A stretch of DNA of 64,000 nucleotides from Neobacillus massiliamazoniensis. GTDB taxonomy: Bacteria; Bacillota; Bacilli; Bacillales; Cytobacillaceae. The translations under genes and the position numbers were made by a program. The stretch spans positions 1-64,000 of the forward strand of contig NZ_CVRB01000002.1 of the NCBI RefSeq assembly GCF_001048695.1, given 5' to 3'. This document shows positions 8,419 through 18,597 of this stretch, piece by piece. The notes under the pieces are model-generated. The model did no database searches. It worked only from the letters and a program-made list of their open reading frames with translations, and was not told the DNA's origin. Position 1 is the stretch's first letter. The number at the start of each line of letters is the position of its first letter.

Positions 8419-11400
8419 ATGACACAAAAATGGACCCCTTCCCTTTTCAAAGATTTCCATAAACATGAGCACGATGCCTGTGGAATCGTTGCTTGTCTCG
8501 AGAAAAAGAAGCAGCCAACGAGAAAAAATATCTTCAATTGTATTCATGCACTTGTCACAATGAATCACCGCGCAGGCTTTATCGATGGTGAAGGTGATGG
8601 TGTTGGGATTCATATTGATATTCCAAGAAAGCTTTGGAAAGAAAAATTACGGACTGCAGGTATTGATACTACCATTGTTGATCATGAAGGCTTTGCAGTT
8701 GGTCATATTTTCATCAGCCAAAAAGCAAACTGGAATGAAACAAAAAAAGAATTACTTACAAAACTGGAGAAAAATCATTTTGAACTCGTATTAGAAACGA
8801 ATCATGTGACAAATCCTTCTGCCCTAGGTCCGATCGCCATTCAGGAAAATCCGGTATTTTGGCAATTTGCCATTCTTTCAGCAAAAAAAGGGCAAGAACT
8901 AACAAAAGCACTTTTTGAATGCTTAGTTGATTTTGAAACAAACGAACAAGTCCATGTAGCTTCACTCAGTCAAAATCACGCTGTCTATAAGGTTATGGGA
9001 GCAGGCGATATTCTTCCACGCTACTATCAGGATTTAGCAAGCCCACTTGTAGCATCGACAATGACACTTGGACACAATCGCTATTCAACCAATACTCTTT
9101 CGAGCTTTTTTCGTGTGCAGCCATTTAGTGTGCTTGGGCATAATGGAGAAATTAATACGATAGCAAAGCTTCGTGATGAAGCCAAAATGATTGGAGTACC
9201 GCTTGTAAAAGATGGCAGTGACTCACAGGATTTAAGCAGAACTATAGAAACGTTGATCTGTCGGGATGGCTATTCCTTATTCGAAGCAATGGATGTTCTA
9301 TTTCCGCCGATTATCAATGAAATAAAGGCCTATCCTGCTCATTTACAAGATTTATATACGTATCTTCGAGAAAGCTGGGGGCATTTTGCACAAGGACCTG
9401 CCGGAATTATTTCAAGATTCGGAGATGAAGCCGTATTTAGTGTGGATGCACTAGGCTTACGCCCACTGTGGATGCTTGAGACAGAAAGCTCTTATTTGTT
9501 CTCCTCTGAGCCGGGAATTATACCATCAAGTGAATACATGAATGATCCGAAACCGCTTGCACCTGGTGAAAAAGTCGGATTTAAATGGAACGGAGAAGAA
9601 TTAGTAGTTTATGAGCAAAACCACTACCAGAATGAAGTATATCAGCGTTTTTCCAAGCGAGTAAATCTCCATGAAGCAAGACTCAGACTACAGGTCCCTA
9701 CCTTAAATAAAGTGATAACGATGAATTATCCTGATAAAATTCATAACGGTCAATATAAAGCATTTGGCTGGGAACGCGATCACATTCAATTAATCGAACA
9801 AATGGCTGAAAAAGGTGTCGAGCCGATTCGATCACTTGGGCATGATGCTCCACTTGCGGCTCTTAATCCAGAACGAATCAATCTAGCGGATTACTTAAAA
9901 GAAAGTGTTGCGGTTGTTACGAATCCTGCGATTGACCGCGACAGGGAAACTGAACATTTTTCAACACGTGTTATTATTGGAAAAAGACCAACACTGTTCC
10001 AAAATGAACCAACTAACACGGTGATTGAACTACTTACTCCCCTTCTGTTGGAAGGAAAAGCCGGATTTAGCTGTTATGAAACGTTGGGACAGCCAAGCTT
10101 CGATCAAGTCATTCACTATTTTCAAGAGCAAAAATTAACTGCGTTTATTTCGACTACTTTTAGTAAAAGGGAAACAATTACTGAAGCACTCGAAAGGCTT
10201 GCTAAGGAAGCCGTTCAAGCAGTAAAGTCGGGAAAAACGATTCTTGTTCTTGATGATGCTAAAGCTCACCACGAGGATTCTTATTGGATGGATCCGCACC
10301 TTGCCACATCAGCGATTGACCAAGCATTAGTCAAAGCTGAATTGCGGCGAGATTGTTCATTAGTTTTACGCTCAGCAGCTATCCGATCACTCCATGACAT
10401 TGTAACTGTTTTTGGCTTGGGAGCAGATTTGATTAGCCCTTATTATATGTTCATGACTGTGCTCGATGAATCGATGTCACCACTGCTCAATTTGTATAGT
10501 GCAGTATCGAAAGGGCTTGAAAAAGTCATTTCTACAATTGGAATTCATGAGTTACGCGGCTATGGCCGACTCTTCTCCAGTATCGGCTTACACGAGGAAG
10601 TTGCCGATGTGTTAAATATCGTAAACTTTTTTGGATCAAAAGATATAGCAGCTGATTTTGAAGCCATGAAACAAGATGCATTATCAAGAGCAGAGGATTA
10701 CCATAACGTAAAAGAAAGGGTAGGGAAAACCTTCCACCTCTTTCCCCGTATTTGGAAGTCGATTAGCGAGGTTGCGGCAACAGGTGATTACAGTGTTTAT
10801 CGCGATAAAATTACTGAACAAGAGAGGGATAATCCCATCACGATTCGTCACCTGATTCAATTAAAGAAAGGTAATCAATCCATCTCTCCTGAATTGGTTG
10901 ATATTCGAGTCGGAGAGCATGATTTACCGTTCGTGATTTCTTCGATGTCATTTGGTTCGCAAAATGAAACAGCCTTCAGAGCCTATGCTAAAGGGGCTGA
11001 TCGCTTGAACATGGTCAGCCTCAATGGTGAAGGCGGAGAGATTAAGGATATGCTTGGAAAGTATCCGAAAACAAGAGGTCAGCAAATTGCCTCCGGCCGT
11101 TTCGGAGTTAATGCAGAGCTCTTAAACTCCTCTAATCTGCTTGAAATTAAAATTGGGCAGGGGGCAAAGCCTGGTGAAGGCGGGCATCTTCCTGGCTCAA
11201 AGGTAACAGCAAAGGTTGCGGCAGCCCGTAATGCCACACTGGGCTCTGATTTGATCTCACCATCAAATAACCATGATATTTATTCCATCGAAGATTTAGC
11301 TCAAATGATTCAGGAATTAAAGACAGCAAATGATCAGGCAAAAATTGCAGTTAAGGTACCGGTCGTTCCTAATATCGGAACCATTGCAGTTGGTATAGCC

Positions 11401-12888
11401 AAAGCAGGTGCAGACATTATTACTCTCAGCGGCTTTGATGGCGGGACCGGTGCGGCAAGAATTCATGCTCTTCAGCATGTCGGACTTCCGGTTGAGATTG
11501 GCGTAAAAGCGGCTCATAATGCCTTGTTAGAAAGCGAGCTTCGCCATAAAGTAGAATTATGGGCCGACGGTGGAATGAAGAGCGCAGTAGACGTCATTAA
11601 GGTTATGCTGCTTGGTGCGAATCGAATTGGTTTTGGAACCTTATCCATGCTCGCAATCGGCTGTACGACATGCCGTGGCTGCCATTTAGACACATGCCAT
11701 GTGGGAATCGCTACCCAAATAGAATCAGAAGCCCAAGCAAAAGAGCATGGACTGCGTCGTTTTGTACCGAGACAATTAGAATTAGCAGTTCAAGGAATTA
11801 TGAACCTTTATACTGCATTTGGAAACGAAGTAAAGGCGCTAGCAGCATCTTTAGGAATTCGGAACTTACAGGAGGCTGTTGGCCGATCAGATTTATTAGA
11901 ACAAGTTAATGGTCAGAATCTGCTTGATCTCTCCTACCTGATTAAAACACTGGAAGTTAGCCAGCTATCTAAACCAAAAGGATCAAAAGCGACTGAAGAG
12001 GTCCAAATGCAAGTAGCAGTTGGAGCAGAGTATCTCGATGCAAGTATCGAACAATTACATTCCTCACGTGAATTTGTTAGTGTAACATCAGAACAGCGGG
12101 TTTTAGGCAGCCGTGTATCCTGTCACCGTGTCCGCGGCAGACTGGACGGCTCCTACATGCAGCTTCCGCATGTTCAGCTTAAATACAAGGAAGGCTCCAT
12201 CCCTGGAAACGGCTTAGGCGCCTATAATAGTGAAGGAATTGACATCACAGTTACCGGTGGTGGTCAAGACGGTGTTGGAAAAACTTCCTTCGGCGGTACT
12301 ATTCATATCCTTAAGTCTAAAGGAAAAAATGGTCACTATTACAACGGCTCCGTTGGAAAAGGTTTCGGTTACGGAGCACAAAAAGGTCTCTTAGTCGCAC
12401 AGGGCAATGCCGATGCCCGTGCAGGAATTCGACTTTCAGGGGCGGATCTGATTATCGGCGGATCTGTGAAAAAACCGATCCCGCATCAAGAATTTGGCAA
12501 CATTGGCGCTAATGCTAATATTAAAGGATTTGCCTTTGAATACATGACAAACGGCCGCGGCCTCGTATTGGGCGACCCTGGACCATGGATTTGTGCCGGA
12601 ATGACTGGCGGAGTGGTATACATCCGTCATCAGCCAGAAGTCGGCATGACAAAGGATGCGATTAGAAGAAGGATTGCAAAAGGAGCAAACGTTTCTGTCC
12701 TTAACCTAAACGATAAAGGTAAAAAGGATCTAGTCGAGCTATTAAGCAGGTATACTGACTTACTCGAAAAAAGTGGTCAGTCTGAAGAAGCAAGCGAGCT
12801 CCGAACCCTTCTAAGCAATCCAGAGGAACACTTTGTGCAAATTCTGCCTGTCAAAGAGCAGGCAGACCCATCCGTTTCAACGGAATAA
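8419..12888 (+). CDS. Glutamate synthase large subunit-like protein (no adjacent small subunit)
   Basis: A 1489-residue GltB-type protein. In order: class-II glutamine amidotransferase domain with nucleophile Cys21 in HEHDACG, central domain, FMN-binding synthase domain with the 3Fe-4S cysteines Cys1082, Cys1088 and Cys1093 (plus an extra Cys1085), and a C-terminal GxGxG beta-helix. Known large subunits make glutamate from glutamine and 2-oxoglutarate, with electrons from GltD or ferredoxin. No gltD lies nearby and the neighbours are unrelated, so its donor is open. Start uncertain: ATG 8419 fits homologues but lacks a near RBS; an in-frame GTG at 8380 overlaps the AGGAGGTG site. Confidence 0.9.
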   Translation: MTQKWTPSLFKDFHKHEHDACGIVACLEKKKQPTRKNIFNCIHALVTMNHRAGFIDGEGDGVGIHIDIPRKLWKEKLRTAGIDTTIVDHEGFAVGHIFISQKANWNETKKELLTKLEKNHFELVLETNHVTNPSALGPIAIQENPVFWQFAILSAKKGQELTKALFECLVDFETNEQVHVASLSQNHAVYKVMGAGDILPRYYQDLASPLVASTMTLGHNRYSTNTLSSFFRVQPFSVLGHNGEINTIAKLRDEAKMIGVPLVKDGSDSQDLSRTIETLICRDGYSLFEAMDVLFPPIINEIKAYPAHLQDLYTYLRESWGHFAQGPAGIISRFGDEAVFSVDALGLRPLWMLETESSYLFSSEPGIIPSSEYMNDPKPLAPGEKVGFKWNGEELVVYEQNHYQNEVYQRFSKRVNLHEARLRLQVPTLNKVITMNYPDKIHNGQYKAFGWERDHIQLIEQMAEKGVEPIRSLGHDAPLAALNPERINLADYLKESVAVVTNPAIDRDRETEHFSTRVIIGKRPTLFQNEPTNTVIELLTPLLLEGKAGFSCYETLGQPSFDQVIHYFQEQKLTAFISTTFSKRETITEALERLAKEAVQAVKSGKTILVLDDAKAHHEDSYWMDPHLATSAIDQALVKAELRRDCSLVLRSAAIRSLHDIVTVFGLGADLISPYYMFMTVLDESMSPLLNLYSAVSKGLEKVISTIGIHELRGYGRLFSSIGLHEEVADVLNIVNFFGSKDIAADFEAMKQDALSRAEDYHNVKERVGKTFHLFPRIWKSISEVAATGDYSVYRDKITEQERDNPITIRHLIQLKKGNQSISPELVDIRVGEHDLPFVISSMSFGSQNETAFRAYAKGADRLNMVSLNGEGGEIKDMLGKYPKTRGQQIASGRFGVNAELLNSSNLLEIKIGQGAKPGEGGHLPGSKVTAKVAAARNATLGSDLISPSNNHDIYSIEDLAQMIQELKTANDQAKIAVKVPVVPNIGTIAVGIAKAGADIITLSGFDGGTGAARIHALQHVGLPVEIGVKAAHNALLESELRHKVELWADGGMKSAVDVIKVMLLGANRIGFGTLSMLAIGCTTCRGCHLDTCHVGIATQIESEAQAKEHGLRRFVPRQLELAVQGIMNLYTAFGNEVKALAASLGIRNLQEAVGRSDLLEQVNGQNLLDLSYLIKTLEVSQLSKPKGSKATEEVQMQVAVGAEYLDASIEQLHSSREFVSVTSEQRVLGSRVSCHRVRGRLDGSYMQLPHVQLKYKEGSIPGNGLGAYNSEGIDITVTGGGQDGVGKTSFGGTIHILKSKGKNGHYYNGSVGKGFGYGAQKGLLVAQGNADARAGIRLSGADLIIGGSVKKPIPHQEFGNIGANANIKGFAFEYMTNGRGLVLGDPGPWICAGMTGGVVYIRHQPEVGMTKDAIRRRIAKGANVSVLNLNDKGKKDLVELLSRYTDLLEKSGQSEEASELRTLLSNPEEHFVQILPVKEQADPSVSTE

Positions 12889-12889
12889 A

Positions 12890-13018
12890 AAGAAAAGCGG
12901 AAGCGCCTTGATCAGCCCCGACAAGCATAAGACGCTTCCAAAAAGAAGGCGTTTTTTGCCTTCATTTTGGAAGTGGCTTATGACCTCGAGGGGCTAGGCG
13001 CTGGAGCTGGACAAACAG
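12890..13018 (+). repeat. Long palindromic dispersed repeat, copy 1
   Basis: About 125 bases that fold into a nested cruciform: AGCGCC...GGCGCT outermost, then CCCC/GGGG, CATAAG/CTTATG, TTCCAAAA/TTTTGGAA and the central GAAGGC/GCCTTC. Near-identical copies lie at 47922 (same orientation) and 51921 (inverted), with a fragment at 15507. All lie directly after a stop codon or in a non-coding gap. The GTTTTTT inside the central hairpin could also end gltB transcription. Confidence 0.85.
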
Positions 13019-13064
13019 AAAAGCGCCTCGGTCGGACAATTTTCGATGTCAAATTATCTCTTTA

Positions 13065-13098
13065 AAAAGACGTCCACTTTCATTGATGGACGTTTTTT
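13065..13098 (+). terminator. Rho-independent terminator before ygaE
   Basis: ACGTCCA (13070-13076) pairs with TGGACGT (13087-13093) and is followed by a run of T. It blocks read-through from gltB and the repeat into ygaE. Between the repeat and this hairpin, 13019-13064 has a second degenerate AAGCGCC piece but nothing else. Confidence 0.85.
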
Positions 13099-13134
13099 TA
13101 TTCTTTTTTTAATAAATTGTTCATATAATTATCC

Positions 13135-13163
13135 TTGATATTATAATTTAATCACTGTATAGT
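13135..13163 (+). promoter_or_regulatory. ygaE promoter
   Basis: -35 TTGATA (13135-13140), exactly 17 bases, -10 TATAGT (13158-13163), about 60 bases before the ygaE ATG. It looks like a vegetative SigA promoter. Confidence 0.65.
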
Positions 13164-13225
13164 ACATTATTATTATTTATGAACATACATAATAAAATTA
13201 CATTTTCGAAAGGAAATTATTTAAT

Positions 13226-14302
13226 ATGAAGCTAGGTGCCCGAATCTTAAAAACGGGAATAGCCCTTGTATTATCCCTTTATTTAGCGCAACTGCTACAT
13301 TCACCTTCACCTGTATTTGCAGGTATTGCAGCGATATTTGCCATTCAACCGACCATTTATCGGTCCTATTTAACAATTATTGAACAAATTCAAGGAAATA
13401 TCATCGGTGCAGTGCTAGCCGTCATTTTTGTTCTTCTCTTAGGAAATCATTTTATCGTTATCGGAATAGCTGCTATCATCGCCATTATCATAAATCTTAA
13501 GCTTAAACTTGAAAATACGATTGGACTTTCACTTGTTACGTTAGTGTCGATTATGGAAACACAAGGCGGAAATTTTATTCAGTTTGCCGAAATCCGTTTC
13601 TCGACAATCATGGTTGGGGTTTTTTCTGCCTTTATTGTCAATCTCTTTTTTATGCCTCCAAAATATGAAAAGAAGCTTTTTTTCAGCATTTCTAGCACAA
13701 CCGAAGAAATGATTCGTTGGATTCGTATGAGTACTCGCCATGATTTTGGTCATCAAAACCTTAAAAGGGATATTGAAAAATTAAAAAATAATATCAATAA
13801 AATGGGGCAGTTTTACATGATGTATAAGGAGGAACGAATTTATTTTAAAAAAAACACTGTGGATAAATCACGGAAGCTTGTTATATATCGACAAATGATT
13901 ACGGCCAATAAAAAAGGACTGGATACGCTAAGACGATTGCATCGATTTGAAAATGAAATACTACACCTTCCTGAAAAATTTCAGCTTTCAATACAGGAGC
14001 AATTAGATTGCCTTATCTATCATCAGGAACATCTTATATTACGATTTAGTGGTAAGATTCCAAATCCACCTGTTGCCGGAGAGGGTATTGTTTGTTTAAA
14101 TAAAAAAGAATTATTTGACCTCTTCTTAATTCATCAAAAAGAATTCTCAGAACATGAAAACCCGAGCTTGTACCATATGATGCAAATCGTCGCATCCATC
14201 ATTGATTATGGCGAACAGGTAGAACATCTTGAAACATTGATTTCTAGCTTTCATTCTTTTCATCAAAAGGAAGTATTAATTAAGAAAGATTCTGTGCAAT
14301 AA
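13226..14302 (+). CDS. ygaE: YgaE-like aromatic acid exporter (FUSC/ArAE) family membrane protein
   Basis: A 358-residue membrane protein. The first about 145 residues form a bundle of hydrophobic helices (LGARILKTGIALVLSLYLAQ is typical of the ArAE_1/FUSC family), and the rest is a soluble, partly coiled helical domain. Family members are putative efflux proteins for aromatic acids, but the Bacillus member has no proven substrate. The ATG follows AAAGGAAATTATTTAAT. It has its own promoter and terminator. B. subtilis ygaE also lies beside gsaB, here separated by the gltB insertion. Confidence 0.85.
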   Translation: MKLGARILKTGIALVLSLYLAQLLHSPSPVFAGIAAIFAIQPTIYRSYLTIIEQIQGNIIGAVLAVIFVLLLGNHFIVIGIAAIIAIIINLKLKLENTIGLSLVTLVSIMETQGGNFIQFAEIRFSTIMVGVFSAFIVNLFFMPPKYEKKLFFSISSTTEEMIRWIRMSTRHDFGHQNLKRDIEKLKNNINKMGQFYMMYKEERIYFKKNTVDKSRKLVIYRQMITANKKGLDTLRRLHRFENEILHLPEKFQLSIQEQLDCLIYHQEHLILRFSGKIPNPPVAGEGIVCLNKKELFDLFLIHQKEFSEHENPSLYHMMQIVASIIDYGEQVEHLETLISSFHSFHQKEVLIKKDSVQ

Positions 14303-14309
14303 ATAGACA

Positions 14310-14344
14310 AAAACCGAAGCAATGATTCTGCTTCGGTTTTCTTT
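14310..14344 (+). terminator. ygaE terminator
   Basis: AAAACCGAAGCA (14310-14321) pairs with TGCTTCGGTTTT (14329-14340), followed by CTTTT. It lies between the convergent ygaE and ygaC and may serve both. Confidence 0.88.
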
Positions 14345-14373
14345 TACTCTAGCCAACGACCCACATCCTCTAC

Positions 14374-14904
14374 CTAACGTCTGTAGGTTAAATACCGCTC
14401 ATACCAAATATCGATAAAATCGGGTGCGAATGGGCCATTGCGCTGACGAATCCAGCGAATCAGTATGTCCACATTTCGTTTAAGAATTTGGTCGATGACC
14501 TCCGGATAGTTCATTTCACGACGATGCCGTTCATACTCATCCTCATCTAATAAATTAAATGTCATGTCCGGAAACACCTTAATATCTAAATCATAATCAA
14601 TATACTTTAGTGCTTCCCCATCAAAAATAAATGGTGAACTAATATTGCAATAATAATATATGCCATCCTCACGAATCATTCCAATCACATTAAACCAATA
14701 TTGTGAATGGAAGTAACAAATGGCTGGCTCCCTTGTTACCCACGTTCTTCCATCTGATTCCGTCACAATCGTCCGATCATTTCCACCTATCACTAAATTC
14801 TGAGATCCTTTTAATACGGTTGTTTCTTCCCAGACGCGATGGATGTGCCCATTGTGTTTATAGCTATGTATTTGTACTGGTTCACCTTCTAAGGGTACGC
14901 CCAT
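14374..14904 (-). CDS. ygaC: Nucleoside tri-/diphosphate phosphatase YgaC (DUF402)
   Basis: A 176-residue DUF402 protein, nearly the same as B. subtilis YgaC throughout ([19 protein letters not shown] near the start, YCNISSPF and [14 protein letters not shown] in the middle, [14 protein letters not shown] at the end). Studied relatives hydrolyse nucleoside tri- and diphosphates with a divalent metal. The acidic ligands lie in DYDLDIKV and the D-E-D-E-Y segment. The ATG has GGGGAGAATC upstream. Soluble, no membrane segment. Its physiological role is unsettled. Confidence 0.9.
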   Translation of the reverse strand: MGVPLEGEPVQIHSYKHNGHIHRVWEETTVLKGSQNLVIGGNDRTIVTESDGRTWVTREPAICYFHSQYWFNVIGMIREDGIYYYCNISSPFIFDGEALKYIDYDLDIKVFPDMTFNLLDEDEYERHRREMNYPEVIDQILKRNVDILIRWIRQRNGPFAPDFIDIWYERYLTYRR

Positions 14905-15024
14905 GATTCTCCCCTGCCTTTATTCCTGAACGCTTTGCAACCTATCCTAAACATAAATAAACGACAAAAGGCAACAAAGTACAATTCCTATTTTCTATTA
15001 TTATAACGGTTGAGAGCAGAATTT

Positions 15025-15057
15025 AAAACAAAAGAGCCATTATTTACATGACTCTTT
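15025..15057 (-). terminator. ygaB terminator
   Basis: On the minus strand AAAGAGTCAT pairs with ATGGCTCTTT (15048-15057 with 15031-15040), then TGTTTT, about 45 bases after the ygaB stop. Confidence 0.75.
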
Positions 15058-15102
15058 GTAAAAATTTGCGTATATTTAGTCAAAAAATCTACCTTTTCCA
15101 GC

Positions 15103-15360
15103 TTATAATGATGCTGATAAATTCACATCCCGGTATGAATTAATAACTTCTTCTGTTTGTCGTTCAAAAATCAACTGGATTTCCCTCAACTCTTTTTTCA
15201 TCTGTTGGATATCATCTTGGATACTTTCAAGGTCGGTTGCATTCTGTAATTTTCTCAGCTCATCTTCAATTTCTTGGCACCGTTCCAGCTCTGCTTGAAT
15301 GTACAATAATTTTTCCATTGTCTTCATTTGTTCGGAAACTAATCGGTTAAATTGATTCAT
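15103..15360 (-). CDS. ygaB: YgaB family coiled-coil protein
   Basis: An 85-residue, highly charged helical protein that is almost entirely coiled coil (heptads from about residue 10 to 70). It matches the YgaB family found beside sspE in Bacillus. The ATG at 15360 is preceded by GGTGAGG; a GTG ten codons earlier has no ribosome binding site. Function unknown. The position between ygaC and sspE is conserved, which is the main support for the name. Confidence 0.8.
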   Translation of the reverse strand: MNQFNRLVSEQMKTMEKLLYIQAELERCQEIEDELRKLQNATDLESIQDDIQQMKKELREIQLIFERQTEEVINSYRDVNLSASL

Positions 15361-15506
15361 TTCCCTCACCGCCTTATTATTTTGCTTCACTGAATAGTGA
15401 CATTACTTCTAAATAAAAAATATTTCTTTACATACTATGTATTCTTTTTACGAACATGATTTTCCTTTGACTACTTATGTAAAAAAAATAGAAGTTTTGA
15501 CGAAAA

Positions 15507-15556
15507 TGAAAAGCGGTAGCGCCTTCGGAACAAGCACAGCTTGTTTCTGCGAGGAA
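15507..15556 (+). repeat. Fragment of the long palindromic dispersed repeat
   Basis: About 50 bases match one arm of the inverted copy at 51921-52100: GAAAAGCGGTAGCGCC followed by CGGAACAAGCACAGCTTG and TGCGAGGA. The half that would complete the cruciform is missing, so it is a truncated or recombined copy. It leads straight into the higher-order array. Confidence 0.75.
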
Positions 15557-16030
15557 GAGCTTCGTTTATATATTTCGAAGCTCATTTTCACCTAGAAAAA
15601 AAACGGATATGTGCCGTTTTTCGGATTTATGTGCCGTTTTTCGGATTTATGTGCCATTTTTCAAATATATGTGCCGTTTCTCGATTTTATGTGCCGTTTT
15701 TAACTTTTATGTGCCATTTGATCCCGAGCACCTTTTTTCACCCTTGAAAAGTGCTCTTTTTATAAATTCCAGAGCTCATTTTCTGGATTTTCACCTAGAA
15801 AAAACGGATATGTGCCATTTTTAATTTTTATGTGCCGTTTTTTGGATTTATGTGCCATTTTTCAAATATATGTGCCGTTTCTCGATTTTATGTGCCGTTT
15901 TTAACTTTTATGTGCCATTTGATCCCGAGCACCTATTTTCACCATTGAAAAGAGCTCTTTTTATAAATCCCAGAGCTCATTTTCTAGATCTTCCCCTAGA
16001 AAAAACGGATATGTGCCGTTTTTCAAATAT
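15557..16030 (+). repeat. Higher-order tandem array: 20-bp ATGTGCC units in 201-bp macro-repeats
   Basis: ATGTGCC recurs exactly every 20 bases at 15609, 15629, 15649, 15669, 15689 and 15709, again at 15810, 15830, 15850, 15870, 15890 and 15910, and at 16011. Each six-unit block is followed by an 81-base linker, giving an exact 201-base macro-period (15609, 15810, 16011). Units 3 to 6 are identical between blocks. Linkers carry paired GAGCTC-type half-sites and the sequence CCTAGAAAAAACGGAT leading into the next block; the first block is preceded by a hairpin at 15557-15583. The frame translations are cysteine-rich low-complexity nonsense, so this is non-coding. Confidence 0.9.
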
Positions 16031-16072
16031 TGGTTTTATTATTTTAGTAAAAAATCAACAATGAACTTTAAC

Positions 16073-16110
16073 CGAATAAAAAGAAGGCACTCTATATTTG
16101 AGTGCCTTCT
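16073..16110 (-). terminator. sspE terminator
   Basis: An 11-bp stem (AGAAGGCACTC 16082-16092 with GAGTGCCTTCT 16100-16110), then TTTTTATT on the minus strand, 13 bases after the sspE stop. Confidence 0.92.
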
Positions 16111-16123
16111 ACATTCCATATGA

Positions 16124-16351
16124 TTAGCTTTGTCCAAATTGGCCTGCGCCTTGGTTTTTTTTAGCTTCTGATTGTTGATTTTGTTGTTTTACCTCTTGCG
16201 CATTTGTCTCGCTGCCAAATTCAGTTCCATATTGGCCAGCTGCACCTACAGCTCCTGCACCAGTACCAGCTGATTGAGCGTTTTGTTGTTTTACTTCCTG
16301 AATATTTGTTCCAGCAGAAGTTTTGTTAGCTTGTTGATTCATTTTTGCCAT
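16124..16351 (-). CDS. sspE: Gamma-type small acid-soluble spore protein
   Basis: A 75-residue glutamine-, asparagine- and glycine-rich protein with two repeats of the form GTEFGSETNAQEVKQQNQQS (the first one partial), the hallmark of gamma-type SASP. These do not bind DNA; they are an amino acid store degraded by the GPR protease at germination, and a GPR-type T-E-F-x-S-E-T site is visible. The ATG at 16351 follows GGAGGTGATATGACG; another ATG two codons earlier is too close to the site. Expression is expected in the forespore (SigG). It lies between ygaB and fabL as in B. subtilis. Confidence 0.94.
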   Translation of the reverse strand: MAKMNQQANKTSAGTNIQEVKQQNAQSAGTGAGAVGAAGQYGTEFGSETNAQEVKQQNQQSEAKKNQGAGQFGQS

Positions 16352-16424
16352 CGTCATATCACCTCCACGTGCTTAATGTAACCATGTGCAGTGGAAATTA
16401 TCCAAAAAATTTTTTAGAAATAAA

Positions 16425-17189
<765 letters not shown>

Positions 17190-17287
17190 CTATTTCGAGT
17201 AATGTTACCATTTTATCCGTTCCCTGAATAGAAGACAATCAAGAACCATATACTAATGGAAAATTTATCGTTGAAAGGAAGAAAAAA

Positions 17288-17494
17288 ATGTATTCAGGAC
17301 GGGATATGACAGAGCTTTCGATGATGGCAAAAGCGGATTGGGATAACAATGAATTGAGTTTTTTCCATCAATCCCTTCAGCAAATAGCACCCTATTTAAA
17401 TAGTGAAGGTCAGACAATCCATCGAGAAATCATTGAAGAAATTGAAAATAGGGGCGGAGTTAAATCAATGAATAAAAATGAACGCCTTTTTTAA
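17288..17494 (+). CDS. yfhS: YfhS-like protein
   Basis: A 68-residue protein with an acidic helical middle and a basic end ([13 protein letters not shown]). GAAAGGAAG precedes the ATG. In B. subtilis the sporulation-associated gene yfhS lies between fabL and mutY, exactly as here, and size and sequence style agree. The last codons and the stop lie inside the terminator hairpin shared with mutY, and the stop codons of the two convergent genes overlap (TTAA at 17491-17494). Function unknown. Confidence 0.75.
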   Translation: MYSGRDMTELSMMAKADWDNNELSFFHQSLQQIAPYLNSEGQTIHREIIEEIENRGGVKSMNKNERLF

Positions 17495-17510
17495 TGGCGT
17501 TCATTTTTTT
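17475..17510. terminator. Bidirectional terminator of yfhS and mutY
   Basis: AAAATGAACGCC (17475-17486) pairs with GGCGTTCATTTT (17496-17507) around a loop containing the overlapping stop codons. T runs lie on the plus-strand side; a short one is present for the minus strand. Confidence 0.85.
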
Positions 17511-18597
17511 CCTTATACATTTTAAAGACTTTTTGATAGGGAACCGGAAACGCATAATTCTCCATTTCTTCTAATGAAGCAAGCTTCCATTCCCCATTTC
17601 CCGGTTGATGGAATGTCCTTATTTTTCCAGTGTAAACCTTTATGTTCCAGACTAGATGGGAAAATACATGTTCAATTTGACCAATTGCTTTCTCAATCTC
17701 GATATCTAGATGATGGGAATCCATGAATAAATCTGCAATTTTCTCCCGTTCAGTTTGCATTGGATGATGAATTTCTATATTCGGACACTCCCACAAATTT
17801 GCAAGTAAACCATTGTCAGGACGTTTATGAATTAAAAATTTTCCGCTGTCATCGGTAAGAACCACTGTAGCAAGCTCAATTACCCGTTGTTTATTTTTTT
17901 TCGTTTTTACTGGAAGATCATTTTGTACTCCTTCAGAAAACGCTTGGCAATGATCACGTACTGGGCATAATAAGCATGAAGGCGATGTTGGCGTGCAGAC
18001 CAACGCACCTAATTCCATTAATGCCTGATTAAACTCCGAGGGTTCTTCATGGGAAATGAGTTCACGAACGGCTTTTTCAAAAACCTTCCTGGAAGAAGGC
18101 TTAGCAATATCTTCCCAGATGGAAAGAATTCTTGATAAAACCCTCATGACATTTCCGTCGACTGCCGGTTCGGGAAGTCCGTAAGCTATGCTTAAAATCG
18201 CTCCTGCCGTGTAGGGACCGACCCCTTTAAGCTTGGCAATTTCATCAGGGGTATTGGGTACTTTCCCCATGTATTTCTCTTTTACTTCTTTAACAGCGGA
18301 CTGTAAATTTCTAACGCGAGAATAATATCCGAGGCCTTCCCATGCTTTCAATACTTTATCTTCATCAGCGTCGGCCAGTGATTCGATAGTTGGAAACCAT
18401 TCAATAAAACGATTAAAATAAGGGATAACGGTATCTACTCTTGTTTGCTGAAGCATGATTTCTGAGACCCAAACTTTATAAGGATCCTGATCTTTTCGCC
18501 ATGGTAAATCCCGCTGCTCCTGTTTAAACCAGGCGATTAAATCTCGTTGAAATTTATTAATATTGATTTTTTCTATTGTTTTTAGTTCAATTAACAT
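17491..18597 (-). CDS. mutY: Adenine DNA glycosylase MutY
   Basis: A 368-residue glycosylase removing adenine mispaired with 8-oxoguanine. The HhH-GPD domain (about 20-215) has catalytic Glu46 in SEIMLQQT, the helix-hairpin-helix [12 protein letters not shown] and aspartate in VDGNVMRV. The 4Fe-4S loop has the right spacing, C-x6-C-x2-C-x5-C, in [19 protein letters not shown]-terminal NUDIX-like domain recognises 8-oxoG. The ATG at 18597 follows GGAGG at ten bases; earlier in-frame codons have no such site. Confidence 0.95.
   Translation of the reverse strand: MLIELKTIEKININKFQRDLIAWFKQEQRDLPWRKDQDPYKVWVSEIMLQQTRVDTVIPYFNRFIEWFPTIESLADADEDKVLKAWEGLGYYSRVRNLQSAVKEVKEKYMGKVPNTPDEIAKLKGVGPYTAGAILSIAYGLPEPAVDGNVMRVLSRILSIWEDIAKPSSRKVFEKAVRELISHEEPSEFNQALMELGALVCTPTSPSCLLCPVRDHCQAFSEGVQNDLPVKTKKNKQRVIELATVVLTDDSGKFLIHKRPDNGLLANLWECPNIEIHHPMQTEREKIADLFMDSHHLDIEIEKAIGQIEHVFSHLVWNIKVYTGKIRTFHQPGNGEWKLASLEEMENYAFPVPYQKVFKMYKEKNERH

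Noticed and set aside
15609..16030. CRISPR array
   Set aside because: The constant part is only 7-8 bases, 'spacers' recur between blocks, and no cas gene is in the window.
15541..16064. Cysteine-rich open frames across the ATGTGCC array
   Set aside because: They only translate the 20-bp repeat; no ribosome binding site and no known family.
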